A DNA stretch of 64,000 bases from Pandoraea apista (GTDB taxonomy: Bacteria > Pseudomonadota > Gammaproteobacteria > Burkholderiales > Burkholderiaceae). This document shows positions 57,246-64,000 of this stretch, in pieces. Position numbers and translations under genes: made by a program. The notes beneath the pieces are model-generated. The model saw nothing but the letters and a program-made list of their open reading frames with translations, ran no database searches and was not told where the DNA came from. The first letter of the stretch is position 1, and every line of letters begins with the position of its first letter. The DNA is taken from the NCBI RefSeq assembly GCF_001465595.2, contig NZ_CP013481.2, positions 1,984,001 through 2,048,000 of the forward strand, given 5' to 3'.

Positions 57246-58001
57246 TTAGCGTTTTCGTGGGTAGGCGCTGTGGCTCGGCTTCTCCCACCACTCATCTGCA
57301 TTCTCTCCATAGCGGAACTCGCTCAGCTTAGGTGCTCGCTTGAGCAGCGCGGGGCCGTCCATTTTCGGGTTCAGCACATGCTGCGTGACCCGTGCCCACT
57401 CGAAGGCATTTCCCATCATCGTGTGACGAGCGAGTATGTCTCGTTCTCGCGGCGCCAGGCCGGGGGCGAGCCAGAAGCGTGCTTGCTCGCCGGCCAGGGT
57501 GACCGGTACGCGCGGCGTCAGCTCAGCCAGTTTGCCTGGAGCCGAGGCTACCAGCACAGAGAATCCAGAGACGGCCGACCAGTACACCGGTGCGCCGAGA
57601 GCGAGTAGAAACACTGGCTCGCCGTTGCGCGGGCGGACATGCCAAGCCTCTCTCTCATTTCCCTTCCCAATCACGATCGTCCAGCCGCAAGCGCACACCA
57701 GATATCGATGGTGCTGCCAAGCCTCACTGAAATAGGGCTTGTCTGCGGCCGTTTCCGCTTGAGCGAAAGGCTGCCGGCCATATCGCTTTCCAAGGTCATT
57801 GTCAGGGGCGAATCCCCACTGAGCGACGTTGATGTTCAGGGCACCGCTATCGCTTCGGAACGCAAGCGGGACCAGGTCGCCGGGCATCATGTTGAACCCT
57901 TTGCTCGTGTCACCCTGGAATCGCTGATCGACGCGGTCAGTCTCGCCCAAGGCGCGAGCATAATCAGCGCGGCCGCGAGCGCGGATGATTCTGATATCCA
58001 T
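57246..58001 (-). CDS. SRAP (YedK/HMCES) family pseudoenzyme
   Basis: 251 residues that align with SRAP proteins along their length: RIIRARGRADYARAL near the N-terminus, then QWGFAPDN, FAQAETAADK, WQHHRYLVCACGWTIV, EPVFLLALGAP and GFSVLVASAPGKLAELTPRV. Yet each known catalytic residue differs: Cys2 is Asp2, the NARxET Asn is Phe79, the Glu of GWxEW is Ile109 and the His of HxRMP is Thr162. No upstream ATG restores Cys2, since in-frame stops precede the start. It is likely a non-covalent relative. It is second in an operon with a LexA box. Confidence 0.78.
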   Translation of the reverse strand: MDIRIIRARGRADYARALGETDRVDQRFQGDTSKGFNMMPGDLVPLAFRSDSGALNINVAQWGFAPDNDLGKRYGRQPFAQAETAADKPYFSEAWQHHRYLVCACGWTIVIGKGNEREAWHVRPRNGEPVFLLALGAPVYWSAVSGFSVLVASAPGKLAELTPRVPVTLAGEQARFWLAPGLAPRERDILARHTMMGNAFEWARVTQHVLNPKMDGPALLKRAPKLSEFRYGENADEWWEKPSHSAYPRKR

Positions 58002-58013
58002 GACGCACCGCTA

Positions 58014-58271
58014 TTACGCCGCGGCGTACTCATCGAGTGCCGGAGTTCTCCCATGCTGGAACAGGACCTTCGGCGACTCCATCGCCCCAGTCTCCGGATC
58101 AAGCAGGACTTCGTAGGCTGCTATGCCCGCGTGCCGGTCGCGCATTGAATGGGCGACGCGCACGGCGCCGGCGCTCGTGCTGGCCGGCCTCACCTCAACA
58201 GGCAACAGGTCGCCCCCTGACCCTTTGCGGAATGGGACGACGATAAATCTGGGGGTGTGGGGGGCTTGCAT
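58014..58271 (-). CDS. Unknown protein, first gene of the LexA-box operon
   Basis: 85 residues from ATG 58271-58269, with GAGGT upstream. MQAPHTPRFIVVPFRKGSGG is followed by LLPVEVRPASTSAGAVRVAH and AGIAAYEVLLDPETGAMESP. Beta-rich, soluble, no recognised domain. It ends 12 bases before the SRAP-like start, so the two are co-translated. The SOS box lies 47 bases upstream, implying induction by DNA damage. Confidence 0.7.
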   Translation of the reverse strand: MQAPHTPRFIVVPFRKGSGGDLLPVEVRPASTSAGAVRVAHSMRDRHAGIAAYEVLLDPETGAMESPKVLFQHGRTPALDEYAAA

Positions 58272-58308
58272 GGCGACCTCTCTCGGGTGACTTCGAGGGA
58301 GGTAAACT

Positions 58309-58337
58309 ATCATAAGATACTGTATAAAAACACAGTA
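58309..58337 (-). promoter_or_regulatory. LexA (SOS) box and promoter of the SRAP-like operon
   Basis: TACTGTATAAAAACACAGTA (58318-58337) matches the E. coli LexA consensus at 17 of 20 positions and has a perfect CTGT-N8-ACAG core. A leftward -10 TATGAT lies at 58309-58314, so the box sits in the -35 region and LexA would block the promoter. It is 47 bases from the 85-aa gene start. Confidence 0.85.
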
Positions 58338-58356
58338 TTTTGGTGAGGGAATTGGG

Positions 58357-58388
58357 GAAAAAAAATCCCACCCCCTATGGGGTGGGAT
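58357..58388 (-). terminator. Terminator of the hicAB operon (leftward)
   Basis: On the minus strand ATCCCACCCC pairs with GGGGTGGGAT around a 4-base loop and is followed by a run of T (A-tract at 58358-58365). It insulates the SRAP-like operon from the toxin-antitoxin operon. Confidence 0.85.
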
Positions 58389-58436
58389 CTGCATTCAAGC
58401 CAAACCCGCATCGCGCTTGGTGTGGCATCTTCTTAG

Positions 58437-58841
58437 TCAAGCTTCATGGGCAAGCGCCTCCAAAGCGACGCGAGCGAGAAAGCCGCTACGGGTCTCATGG
58501 CGTTTTTCAACGTAAGCATCGATCTTGTGAAGGACGAAGCGCGGGAAGCTAACGTTGATGCGCTCCGGTTTGCTATCAAGCTTTGTTACATCGACATCTG
58601 CTAAAGCCCAAACGGCGCCAGCAAATTCCTCACGCTTAGCCAAATCCTCGATGTCTGAGCAGGAAAACGTCACATCTTCCGAATACTCAAGCGACGTTTC
58701 GATATGGCCTTTGATTGCTTCCTTTGCATTCCTGATGGCGTCGTCGATGGTTTCGCCCCAGGAGAAGCAGCCCGGAACATCCGGCACTGTCACTCCATAG
58801 ACACTCCCATCATCCTTATGAATTGCGATGGGAAATTCCAT
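58437..58841 (-). CDS. hicB: HicB antitoxin
   Basis: 134 residues from ATG 58841-58839, with AGGAGT six bases upstream. The N-terminal domain (IAIHKDDGSVYGVTVPDVPG, then CFSWGETIDDAIRNAKEAI) is the degraded RNase H-like HicB fold that binds HicA. The C-terminal ribbon-helix-helix (ERINVSFPRFVLHKIDAYVE, then RSGFLARVALEALAHE) binds the operator. It neutralises HicA and represses the operon. It is downstream of hicA. Confidence 0.92.
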   Translation of the reverse strand: MEFPIAIHKDDGSVYGVTVPDVPGCFSWGETIDDAIRNAKEAIKGHIETSLEYSEDVTFSCSDIEDLAKREEFAGAVWALADVDVTKLDSKPERINVSFPRFVLHKIDAYVEKRHETRSGFLARVALEALAHEA

Positions 58842-58915
58842 TGCGATACTCCTTATTTCGTGCACTCCTTGTCCGCATCCAAGTCACCAGAAGGTTGGTG
58901 AAAAAGCCACCGGCT

Positions 58916-59095
58916 TTACAGGCCGGCGGCTTTCAGGATGCTTTTAACAGTCCCAACTGGCAGATCCTTCTTCGGGTGAGGCACCGTCACAAGTAGCGGC
59001 TTCGTTGGGTGTTTAAAGTGGTGGTGGCTGCCAGTGATTCGCGCTAACTTCCAACCATCATCTTCGAGCATCCGGATGATTTTCGATGAATTCAT
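58916..59095 (-). CDS. hicA: HicA toxin (mRNA interferase)
   Basis: 59 residues from ATG 59095-59093, with GGAG upstream. KIIRMLEDDGWKLARITGSH, then HHFKHPTKPLLVTVPHPKKD matches HicA, a dsRBD-like mRNA cleaver; the catalytic His is His24 of GSH. The downstream antitoxin and the palindromic operator complete the system. In a prophage it probably stabilises the element or acts in phage defence. Confidence 0.92.
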   Translation of the reverse strand: MNSSKIIRMLEDDGWKLARITGSHHHFKHPTKPLLVTVPHPKKDLPVGTVKSILKAAGL

Positions 59096-59116
59096 CGTCA
59101 GTCTCCGTCTGTTCTT

Positions 59117-59151
59117 GTGTGTAATTCTACACACATTTCTCACGGAAGCAA
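59117..59151 (-). promoter_or_regulatory. hicAB promoter and operator
   Basis: GTGTGTA-ATTC-TACACAC inverted repeat (59117-59134) overlaps a leftward -10 TAGAAT (59124-59129). A weak -35 TTGCTT lies 16 bases upstream (59146-59151). The palindrome is the likely HicB ribbon-helix-helix site for autoregulation. Confidence 0.65.
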
Positions 59152-59208
59152 GAATTTTTGTGGGTGTGTGTGTATTTTTTCTTTGTGCCTTGGGATGTGG
59201 AGAACCAT

Positions 59209-59838
59209 ATGTGCACAAACTACCGGGTACCGGATCGGCAGTTGTTCAGCGAATACTACGGCGTGCCGCCGCCGATCGGCGAGTGGCGCGACGAGGTCTA
59301 CAAGGACTATTTCGCCCCGATCATTCGCCGGGACGGCGAGGGGCGGCGCTCTGACTTGGCGTCGTTCGGGATGGTGCCGCGCGAGAAGATCCCGCCAGGC
59401 GTGAAGGTGTTCGACACAATGAACGCGCGCGCCGAGACGGTGGGGGAGAAGCGCAGCTTCAGCAGCGCGTGGAAGAAGCAGCAGCTTTGCCTGATCCCGA
59501 CACAGGTTTTCCGCGAGCCGAATTACGAGACCGGCAAATCGGTATGGTGGGACATCGGCCTAGCCAGCGGTGAGCCGTTTGCGCTTGCCGGTCTATGGCG
59601 CGAGTGGGAGAGCGACGGCGGCCCGCGCTTCTCTTTTACGATGCTCACGCTCAACGCAGACCATCATCCGCTGATGAAGCGATTCCACAAGCCGGGGAGT
59701 GAGAAGCGGTCGGTGGTGATCATCAAGCCGGCCGACTATGACGACTGGCTCGGTGCTCGATCGATGGACGAGGCGCGGTCGTTCGTGACGCTGCCGGATG
59801 CTGACACAATGACTGCGGCGCCAACGCCGAAATCCTGA
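59209..59838 (+). CDS. SRAP family protein, catalytic residues retained
   Basis: 209 residues from ATG 59209, which makes Cys2 the N-terminal residue after Met removal. MCTNYRVPDRQLFSEYYGV, then MNARAET with Asn72, IPTQVFREPNY with Glu103 and HHPLMKRFHKPG with His160 keep the SRAP active site. YedK/HMCES proteins crosslink to abasic sites in single-stranded DNA and protect them. It diverges from hicAB and is the rightmost gene before the tRNA. Host or prophage origin is not settled. Confidence 0.85.
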   Translation: MCTNYRVPDRQLFSEYYGVPPPIGEWRDEVYKDYFAPIIRRDGEGRRSDLASFGMVPREKIPPGVKVFDTMNARAETVGEKRSFSSAWKKQQLCLIPTQVFREPNYETGKSVWWDIGLASGEPFALAGLWREWESDGGPRFSFTMLTLNADHHPLMKRFHKPGSEKRSVVIIKPADYDDWLGARSMDEARSFVTLPDADTMTAAPTPKS

Positions 59839-59934
59839 CGTCAAAAGTGCACAGGGACTGCCTACCTGTGGTGGTTGATGCAGATGACCTTCATGGTGTT
59901 TTGCGGAAAACTCCATGGATTGCGGAAAACAAAA
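59839..59934. other. Possible attachment or arm-site region with direct repeats
   Basis: TTGCGGAAAAC occurs twice (59901-59911 and 59920-59930), 19 bases apart in register, between the SRAP gene and the tRNA terminator. Such short direct repeats can be integrase arm sites, but no integrase gene is in view. No gene is seen here. Confidence 0.35.
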
Positions 59935-59960
59935 AGGGGTTGCGATTTCTCGCAACCCCT
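59929..59960 (-). terminator. Terminator of tRNA-Lys (leftward)
   Basis: On the minus strand an 11-bp stem AGGGGTTGCGA / TCGCAACCCCT with GAAA loop is followed by T residues. It lies 11 bases beyond the tRNA 3' end. Confidence 0.85.
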
Positions 59961-59970
59961 CGAATTCGTT

Positions 59971-60046
59971 TGGTAGGCCGTGCGGGATTCGAACCTGCGA
60001 CCAACGGATTAAAAGTCCGCTGCTCTACCAGCTGAGCTAACGACCC
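59971..60046 (-). tRNA. tRNA-Lys (UUU)
   Basis: 76 bases with encoded CCA. On the minus strand it reads GGGTCGTTAGCTCAGCTGGT at the 5' end, anticodon loop CTTTTAA (anticodon TTT), GGTTCGAATCC T-arm and CGGCCTACCA 3' end. Acceptor, D, anticodon and T stems all pair. The 3' half faces the prophage, as at tRNA integration sites. Confidence 0.98.
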
Positions 60047-60059
60047 AACGAAGAAAAAG

Positions 60060-60089
60060 ATTATAGCGTTACAGTCGTTATAGTGTCAA
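60060..60089 (-). promoter_or_regulatory. Promoter of tRNA-Lys
   Basis: On the minus strand a perfect TTGACA (60084-60089), 18-base spacer and a perfect TATAAT (60060-60065), about 14 bases before the tRNA 5' end. Fits a strong sigma-70 promoter. Confidence 0.9.
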
Positions 60090-60152
60090 TACTTGTGTGA
60101 CGCAGATCGGTTCGATTCGCAGGTAATTCACGCATATGCGCGCGAATTACCG

Positions 60153-61268
60153 TCAAACGCTGCGCTCAATGCGCCACATCTGATATTTGAATGCGCAGAC
60201 GCCGCCCGCGAGAATTGCCGCGATCGCCACGAACGATCCCAGCGCCAGTGTCGATACCCCGGACAACCCCTGGCCGACTGTGCAACCCAGCGCCGTTACA
60301 CCGCCGAAGCCCATGAGCATGCCACCCGCCATGTGGTTCGCCGTGTCTTCCGTGCCCTGAAAGCCTTCCCAGCGGAAATTGCGCGAAACCAACGCATAGA
60401 CGAACGAACCGGCGATGACGCCGAGCACGCTCGCAATGCCCAGCGTAATGATATTGCTCGTGTCGCTCCACATCATCAGCCAATACAACGTGTAGGCGAG
60501 CGGCGACACGAACGACAGTGCTTCCATCTTGCCCGAATTCGTAGCGACGAAACTCTCCTCCAGCGTGTTCGGATTCTCGGCAACGTAGCCGACCTTGCCC
60601 GAGACGTACCACAGCGCCACGATGATCGCGCCAACGGCCAGGCCGCCCAGCAGGTTGTCGAACGTCCAGAATTCGCGTCGTGCAAGCGCCGCGATCACAA
60701 ACGCGCCACCGATCACCAACCCGAGAACGAGCTGCGCGCGCTGGATGTCGCCACCGAACATGCCACCCAGTAACGTGGGCAAATCCTGCGACGTAGCGAA
60801 GGTCGTCTGCACACTGTCGATGGCCGTCACGCGCAGTACGGCGAACACGCCTTTGAGCGTCATGTACGCCGACAAACCGATCATCGTGAAAACGAGCAGC
60901 GACTTCAGATTGCCACCACCAATGCGCACCAGCGTCTTGCTGCCGCACCCGGACGCCAGCACCATACCGAAGCCGAAAAGCCATCCGCCAACGATGTACG
61001 ACAGCCACGTAAAGCGCGGCGTGGTGTAAATCGCCTTGACCGGATCGATGATGCCTTGCGAGGCGAGAATGCCGGTGCCGATGGTTGCCACGCCAATGGC
61101 AAGCCACCACATGCGCATGCGATTCCAGTCACCGATGTTGACGATGTCGGAGAGGGCGCCCATTGTGCAAAAGTGCGTGCGTTGCAGTACCGCACCGAAC
61201 ACGAAGGCGAGGGCAAAAGTGAGCCACACGACTGTGTGGGAGAGGGCAGTGAGATCGACGTCGGTCAT
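60153..61268 (-). CDS. YeeE/YedE family sulfur-compound transporter
   Basis: 371 residues with about nine to ten membrane helices. Cys motifs typical of the family: THFCTMGALS with Cys34, ASGCGSKTLVRIGGGN with Cys108 and ALGCTVGQGLSG near the C-terminus. TsuA-like members import thiosulfate through a chain of Cys contacts. ATG 61268 is chosen as the point where homology begins; a longer form from 61325 is possible. Host gene. Confidence 0.85.
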   Translation of the reverse strand: MTDVDLTALSHTVVWLTFALAFVFGAVLQRTHFCTMGALSDIVNIGDWNRMRMWWLAIGVATIGTGILASQGIIDPVKAIYTTPRFTWLSYIVGGWLFGFGMVLASGCGSKTLVRIGGGNLKSLLVFTMIGLSAYMTLKGVFAVLRVTAIDSVQTTFATSQDLPTLLGGMFGGDIQRAQLVLGLVIGGAFVIAALARREFWTFDNLLGGLAVGAIIVALWYVSGKVGYVAENPNTLEESFVATNSGKMEALSFVSPLAYTLYWLMMWSDTSNIITLGIASVLGVIAGSFVYALVSRNFRWEGFQGTEDTANHMAGGMLMGFGGVTALGCTVGQGLSGVSTLALGSFVAIAAILAGGVCAFKYQMWRIERSV

Positions 61269-61599
61269 GAGGCGAGAAGACGATAGCGGCCGTGCCCGGC
61301 CGTTCGATACATTGTCGCGAGCCATGGGGTGCGGCTGGCATTGTTGTTATCAGACGTGCTGCGCAAGTTGTGCGCGAGCCCGTCGCGGGCGCGGTCGTCA
61401 TGCGAGCCGGCCGTGATCGGCCTGCGCACATCCCCTGAGACGCTGCGCCTCGAGCGCTTGGAAAGTCCGTATTCTACTTGAGGTCGCCCCTGGCAACTCG
61501 CAAACCCCGGAAACGACAACGCCGCCCAAAGGCGGCGTCGTGCGTTTGACGAGGATCCTCACACGGAAGGCAGGTTCGCGCAACCTCCCGAGGGGCGTG
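61269..61599. other. 331-bp intergenic region between cpoB and the transporter gene
   Basis: Holds a leftward terminator-like hairpin near 61519-61538 that ends the Tol-Pal cluster. A TAGAAT -10-like element for the transporter lies at 61471-61476 (minus) without a convincing -35, and a GC-rich leader follows. No gene is seen. Confidence 0.5.
61519..61538 (-). terminator. Terminator downstream of cpoB
   Basis: ACGCCGCC / GGCGGCGT hairpin with a 4-base loop, 62 bases beyond the cpoB stop on the minus strand. The T-tract is weak. Confidence 0.55.
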
Positions 61600-62343
61600 T
61601 TACTTCAGCTTGGCCGCACGCTTCTTGGCCTCCGCTGCCGATTCGCTGTCCGGGTACCTGGCCATCAAATCCTGCAACGTCTTTTTCGCTGCGGCAACTT
61701 GCCCGGACTCTGCCTGGTTGCTGGCAATTGCCAGCATGGCTTCGGCAGCCTTCGGGCTCGTCGGGTACTTCGTCACGATCCCTTGCAGCGTCGCAGTCGA
61801 CCCCTTCAGATCCTTGTTGGCATACTGCGCATTGCCAAGCCAGAACTGCGCTTCGGGTTGATACGGGCTGCCAGGATACTTGGCCGTGAAGGTCCGGAAA
61901 TCCGTTTGCGCACCTTTGTAGTCACCATTGCGGAATTTCGTCAGCGCGGCGTCAAAGACATCTTTCTCGCCCGGTTGGACGGTGCCTGTCACGCCGCCGA
62001 CGGTCATCTGCTGCGGTTCGAATTTCTTCAGACGGCCATCGAGGTCGTTGTAGAAATCCTTTTGACTCTGTTGCAGGTTTGCAAGCTGGTTCTTCAGATC
62101 TTCATTCTGACCGCGCTGGTCGGCCAGATCACGTTGCAACTGCTGGATCTGGTTGTTCAAATCCAGCACGTTGCGCGTGAGCCCCTCGATCCGTTGCTTG
62201 TCTGAATCCAGACGGCTGCGGATATCGAGGATCGCTTTGCGCGCCTCGTCGTCGTCGAACAATCCGGCATGCGCCAGCGGGCTCAGCACCGTAGTGCCGA
62301 GCATCGCCGCGCAGATCATGTTTTTAAGCAAACGAGACGTCAT
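61600..62343 (-). CDS. cpoB: Tol-Pal system protein CpoB (YbgF)
   Basis: 247 residues. Signal peptide ending LAHA (cleaved after Ala26). A coiled coil at about 30-100 (RSRLDSDKQRIEGLTRNVLD, then LQRDLADQRGQNEDLKNQLA) is followed by TPR repeats (KDVFDAALTKFRNGDYKGAQ, YPGSPYQPEAQFWLGNAQYA, YPTSPKAAEAMLAIASNQAE). CpoB coordinates peptidoglycan synthesis with outer-membrane constriction. Ten bases from pal. Confidence 0.95.
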   Translation of the reverse strand: MTSRLLKNMICAAMLGTTVLSPLAHAGLFDDDEARKAILDIRSRLDSDKQRIEGLTRNVLDLNNQIQQLQRDLADQRGQNEDLKNQLANLQQSQKDFYNDLDGRLKKFEPQQMTVGGVTGTVQPGEKDVFDAALTKFRNGDYKGAQTDFRTFTAKYPGSPYQPEAQFWLGNAQYANKDLKGSTATLQGIVTKYPTSPKAAEAMLAIASNQAESGQVAAAKKTLQDLMARYPDSESAAEAKKRAAKLK

Positions 62344-62353
62344 GACGATTCAA

Positions 62354-62854
62354 TCAATAAGCCAGGTCGGCGCGACGGTCCTGGGCCCAACCAGCCTCGT
62401 CGGTGCCCGTAGCCTTTTCCTTGCCCAGCGAAACGGCTTCCATCTGGCTGGTGTTGGCACCCAGGGCCGACATGGCCTTCACCACGGCTTCAGCACGCTT
62501 CTGACCCAGGGCCAGGTTGTACTCGCTCGTGCCGCGCGGGTCGGTGTTGCCCTGAACCAGCACGTGACGCTGCGAGTACTTGTTCAGGAAGGCGGCGTGC
62601 GCCTGGAGCATCGGCGTGTACTGAGCGTCGACGTTGTACTGGTCGAAGCCGAAGTACACGCTGCGCTTGGCGAGCGGGCCGTTCGGGTTGTTCAGTTCGT
62701 CAGCCGATGCGTCGACGGGGGCGACAGCGCGGGCGTCGGTCGTGGTCTGACCCTTGTTGGCGTTAGCCTGGTCGTCAAGCTTGACACCCGACGAGCAAGC
62801 GGCCAGAGCGGCCAGCGAAGAGATGGCGAGGATGTTACGAAGCAGGGAACTCAT
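62354..62854 (-). CDS. pal: Peptidoglycan-associated lipoprotein Pal
   Basis: 166 residues. Lipobox LAAC with Cys20; a short linker; OmpA-like domain at about 60-166 with VYFGFDQYNVDAQYTPMLQA, VQGNTDPRGTSEYNLALGQK and RAEAVVKAMSALG. It anchors the outer membrane to peptidoglycan and binds TolB. It lies between cpoB and tolB, transcribed leftward. Confidence 0.97.
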   Translation of the reverse strand: MSSLLRNILAISSLAALAACSSGVKLDDQANANKGQTTTDARAVAPVDASADELNNPNGPLAKRSVYFGFDQYNVDAQYTPMLQAHAAFLNKYSQRHVLVQGNTDPRGTSEYNLALGQKRAEAVVKAMSALGANTSQMEAVSLGKEKATGTDEAGWAQDRRADLAY

Positions 62855-62884
62855 ATGAGCCTCCGATTGATGTTGCTGTTGATG

Positions 62885-64000
62885 TTATTGCATAAAAGGG
62901 CCCCAGGAGGGTTCGCGAACTTCCCCTCCTCGAACCTGAAGAATCTGCCGGGTTTGCCCGTCCACCGAGACTGCCGCGAGAACCTTGCGGCCTCCCGACT
63001 GCGTTGCATAAAGAATGTACTTGCCGTTTGCAGCAAAACTCGGTGACTCGTCGTGGCTGGTGTCGGTCAGAGCCGTAACATCGCCAGTACTCATATCCTG
63101 CACGCACAGCTTGAATCCGCCACCCTGACGCGCGATGAACGCGAGCAACTTGCCGTCGGGACTGATTCGCGGGCTGACGTTGTAACTCCCCTTGAAGGTG
63201 ACGCGCTGCGCTCCGCCTTCACCCTCGCCCCCGGCCGGCATCTTGTAGATTTGCGGACCACCGCCACGATCGCTCGTGAAGTAAATCCATTTGCCATCCG
63301 GGGAATACTGCGGTTCGGTATCGATCGCGCCGCTACGTGACAGACGCTTGAGGTTACCGCCATTGGCGTTGACCTGATAAATCTGCGTATTGCCGTCGCG
63401 CGAGAGGGCCACGGCGAGCTTGCTGCCGTCCGGCGCCCACGACGGCGCGGAGTTGTTACCCTTCTCGTTGGCCAGCACGGCACGGCGCCCCGTCGGAAGA
63501 TCGTGGATGTACACGACCGGCTTGCGCTTCTCGAACGAGACGTACGCGACCTTGGTGCCGTCCGGCGACCACGCCGGCGAAATGATCGGCTCGCGGCTGT
63601 TGAGCGCGACGCGTGCGTCCTGGCCGTCCGAATCCGAAATCTGCAACTGGTAGTTGCTGCCGCTGTGCAACACGTAAGACAAGCGCGTGGCGAACACGCC
63701 GCGGTCGCCCAGCAACTTCTGATAAATATAGTCGGCAATCTTGTGTGCGGTCAGCCGCAGATTCGCCGCCGAGGAGGTGAGGGCCAGGCCGCCGAGCGGT
63801 TGACCGTTCACGGCGTCGTACAGGCGGAAGCTGACCTGGAAGTTGCCGTTGCCCGCCGGCGCAATCGTGCCGGAGACAAATGCGTTCGCGCCTTTCGCGC
63901 GCCAGGTGCCGAGGTCGACCGAATCGTCCACGCCAACGGTGGCGCCGCCCGTATCGACCTGATTGAAGCGTCCACTGTTGCTCAGGTCAGCCTTGACGAC
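62885..64000 (-). CDS. tolB: Tol-Pal protein TolB (5' part outside the window)
   Basis: 372 codons are present and the frame is open at base 64000. The N-terminal domain remnant ([12 protein letters not shown], then [20 protein letters not shown] and the [13 protein letters not shown] region) is followed by the beta-propeller with repeated SPDG-type motifs ([60 protein letters not shown]). Periplasmic partner of Pal. Codons of the signal peptide lie beyond the right edge. Confidence 0.97.
   Translation of the reverse strand, partial: VVKADLSNSGRFNQVDTGGATVGVDDSVDLGTWRAKGANAFVSGTIAPAGNGNFQVSFRLYDAVNGQPLGGLALTSSAANLRLTAHKIADYIYQKLLGDRGVFATRLSYVLHSGSNYQLQISDSDGQDARVALNSREPIISPAWSPDGTKVAYVSFEKRKPVVYIHDLPTGRRAVLANEKGNNSAPSWAPDGSKLAVALSRDGNTQIYQVNANGGNLKRLSRSGAIDTEPQYSPDGKWIYFTSDRGGGPQIYKMPAGGEGEGGAQRVTFKGSYNVSPRISPDGKLLAFIARQGGGFKLCVQDMSTGDVTALTDTSHDESPSFAANGKYILYATQSGGRKVLAAVSVDGQTRQILQVRGGEVREPSWGPFMQ

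Noticed and set aside
61269..61325. 19-residue N-terminal extension of the transporter
   Set aside because: Polar and Arg-rich, outside the family homology, with no ribosome site.
1..64000. CRISPR array or rRNA gene
   Set aside because: No regular direct repeats with spacers and no rRNA-like sequence were seen; the repeats found are short tandem units in coding sequence.

Overview
The window is a bacterial chromosome segment dominated by prophage DNA. The right end (about 60.0-64.0 kb) is host sequence: tRNA-Lys(UUU), a YeeE/YedE sulfur-compound transporter, and the cpoB-pal-tolB end of the Tol-Pal cluster, all on the minus strand. High GC, codon use and the Pal/CpoB/TolB sequences point to a betaproteobacterium of the Burkholderiaceae (Pandoraea/Burkholderia-like). 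This is an inference from recall, not from a search.

Prophage A (1 to about 24.8 kb, left end outside the window) is a P22-type podovirus. It runs from a CI-like repressor (partial, minus) and a divergent Cro/YdaS-like gene through CII, an O-like replication gene, a RuvC-like resolvase and a run of small early genes. The late operon follows: TerS/TerL, portal, scaffold, an N4-gp56-family capsid protein, gp4- and gp10-like plug proteins, three ejection proteins (one with a muramidase domain) and a tailspike with a P22-type head-binding domain. Its lysis cassette has a holin, an M15 peptidase and overlapping LysB/LysC-type spanins.

Prophage B (about 24.8 to 59.9 kb) is a mosaic myovirus and starts abruptly inside the C-terminal half of another O-like gene. 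No integrase, repressor or cro of its own is visible, so A and B look like tandem or fused elements. B has a DnaB helicase, DUF1064 and Ref-type nucleases, a possible Q-like regulator and a 400-bp non-coding block with a large RNA hairpin. Its head module is lambda-type (terminase A, W, portal B, protease C, decoration D, capsid E) and its tail is Mu-type and contractile (sheath, tube, frameshifted chaperone, tape measure, gpN, gpP, gp45-48, fibre). Inside the tail operon sits a P22 immI-like anti-immunity module: two divergent ribbon-helix-helix repressors around a 25-bp palindrome, plus an antirepressor. A minus-strand secreted-protein moron follows it. The lysis block has a lambda R-type transglycosylase, a holin, an HNH protein and two lipoproteins.

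The right accessory end of B (57.2-59.9 kb) is the most unusual part. A near-consensus LexA box (17 of 20 bases) precedes a two-gene minus-strand operon encoding an 85-residue unknown protein and an SRAP (YedK/HMCES) homologue. All four catalytic residues of that homologue are replaced. Next come a HicA/HicB toxin-antitoxin pair with its own operator and terminator, and a second SRAP protein that keeps the catalytic residues. The tRNA-Lys gene that follows, with a consensus promoter and an intact terminator, is a plausible but unproven integration site.
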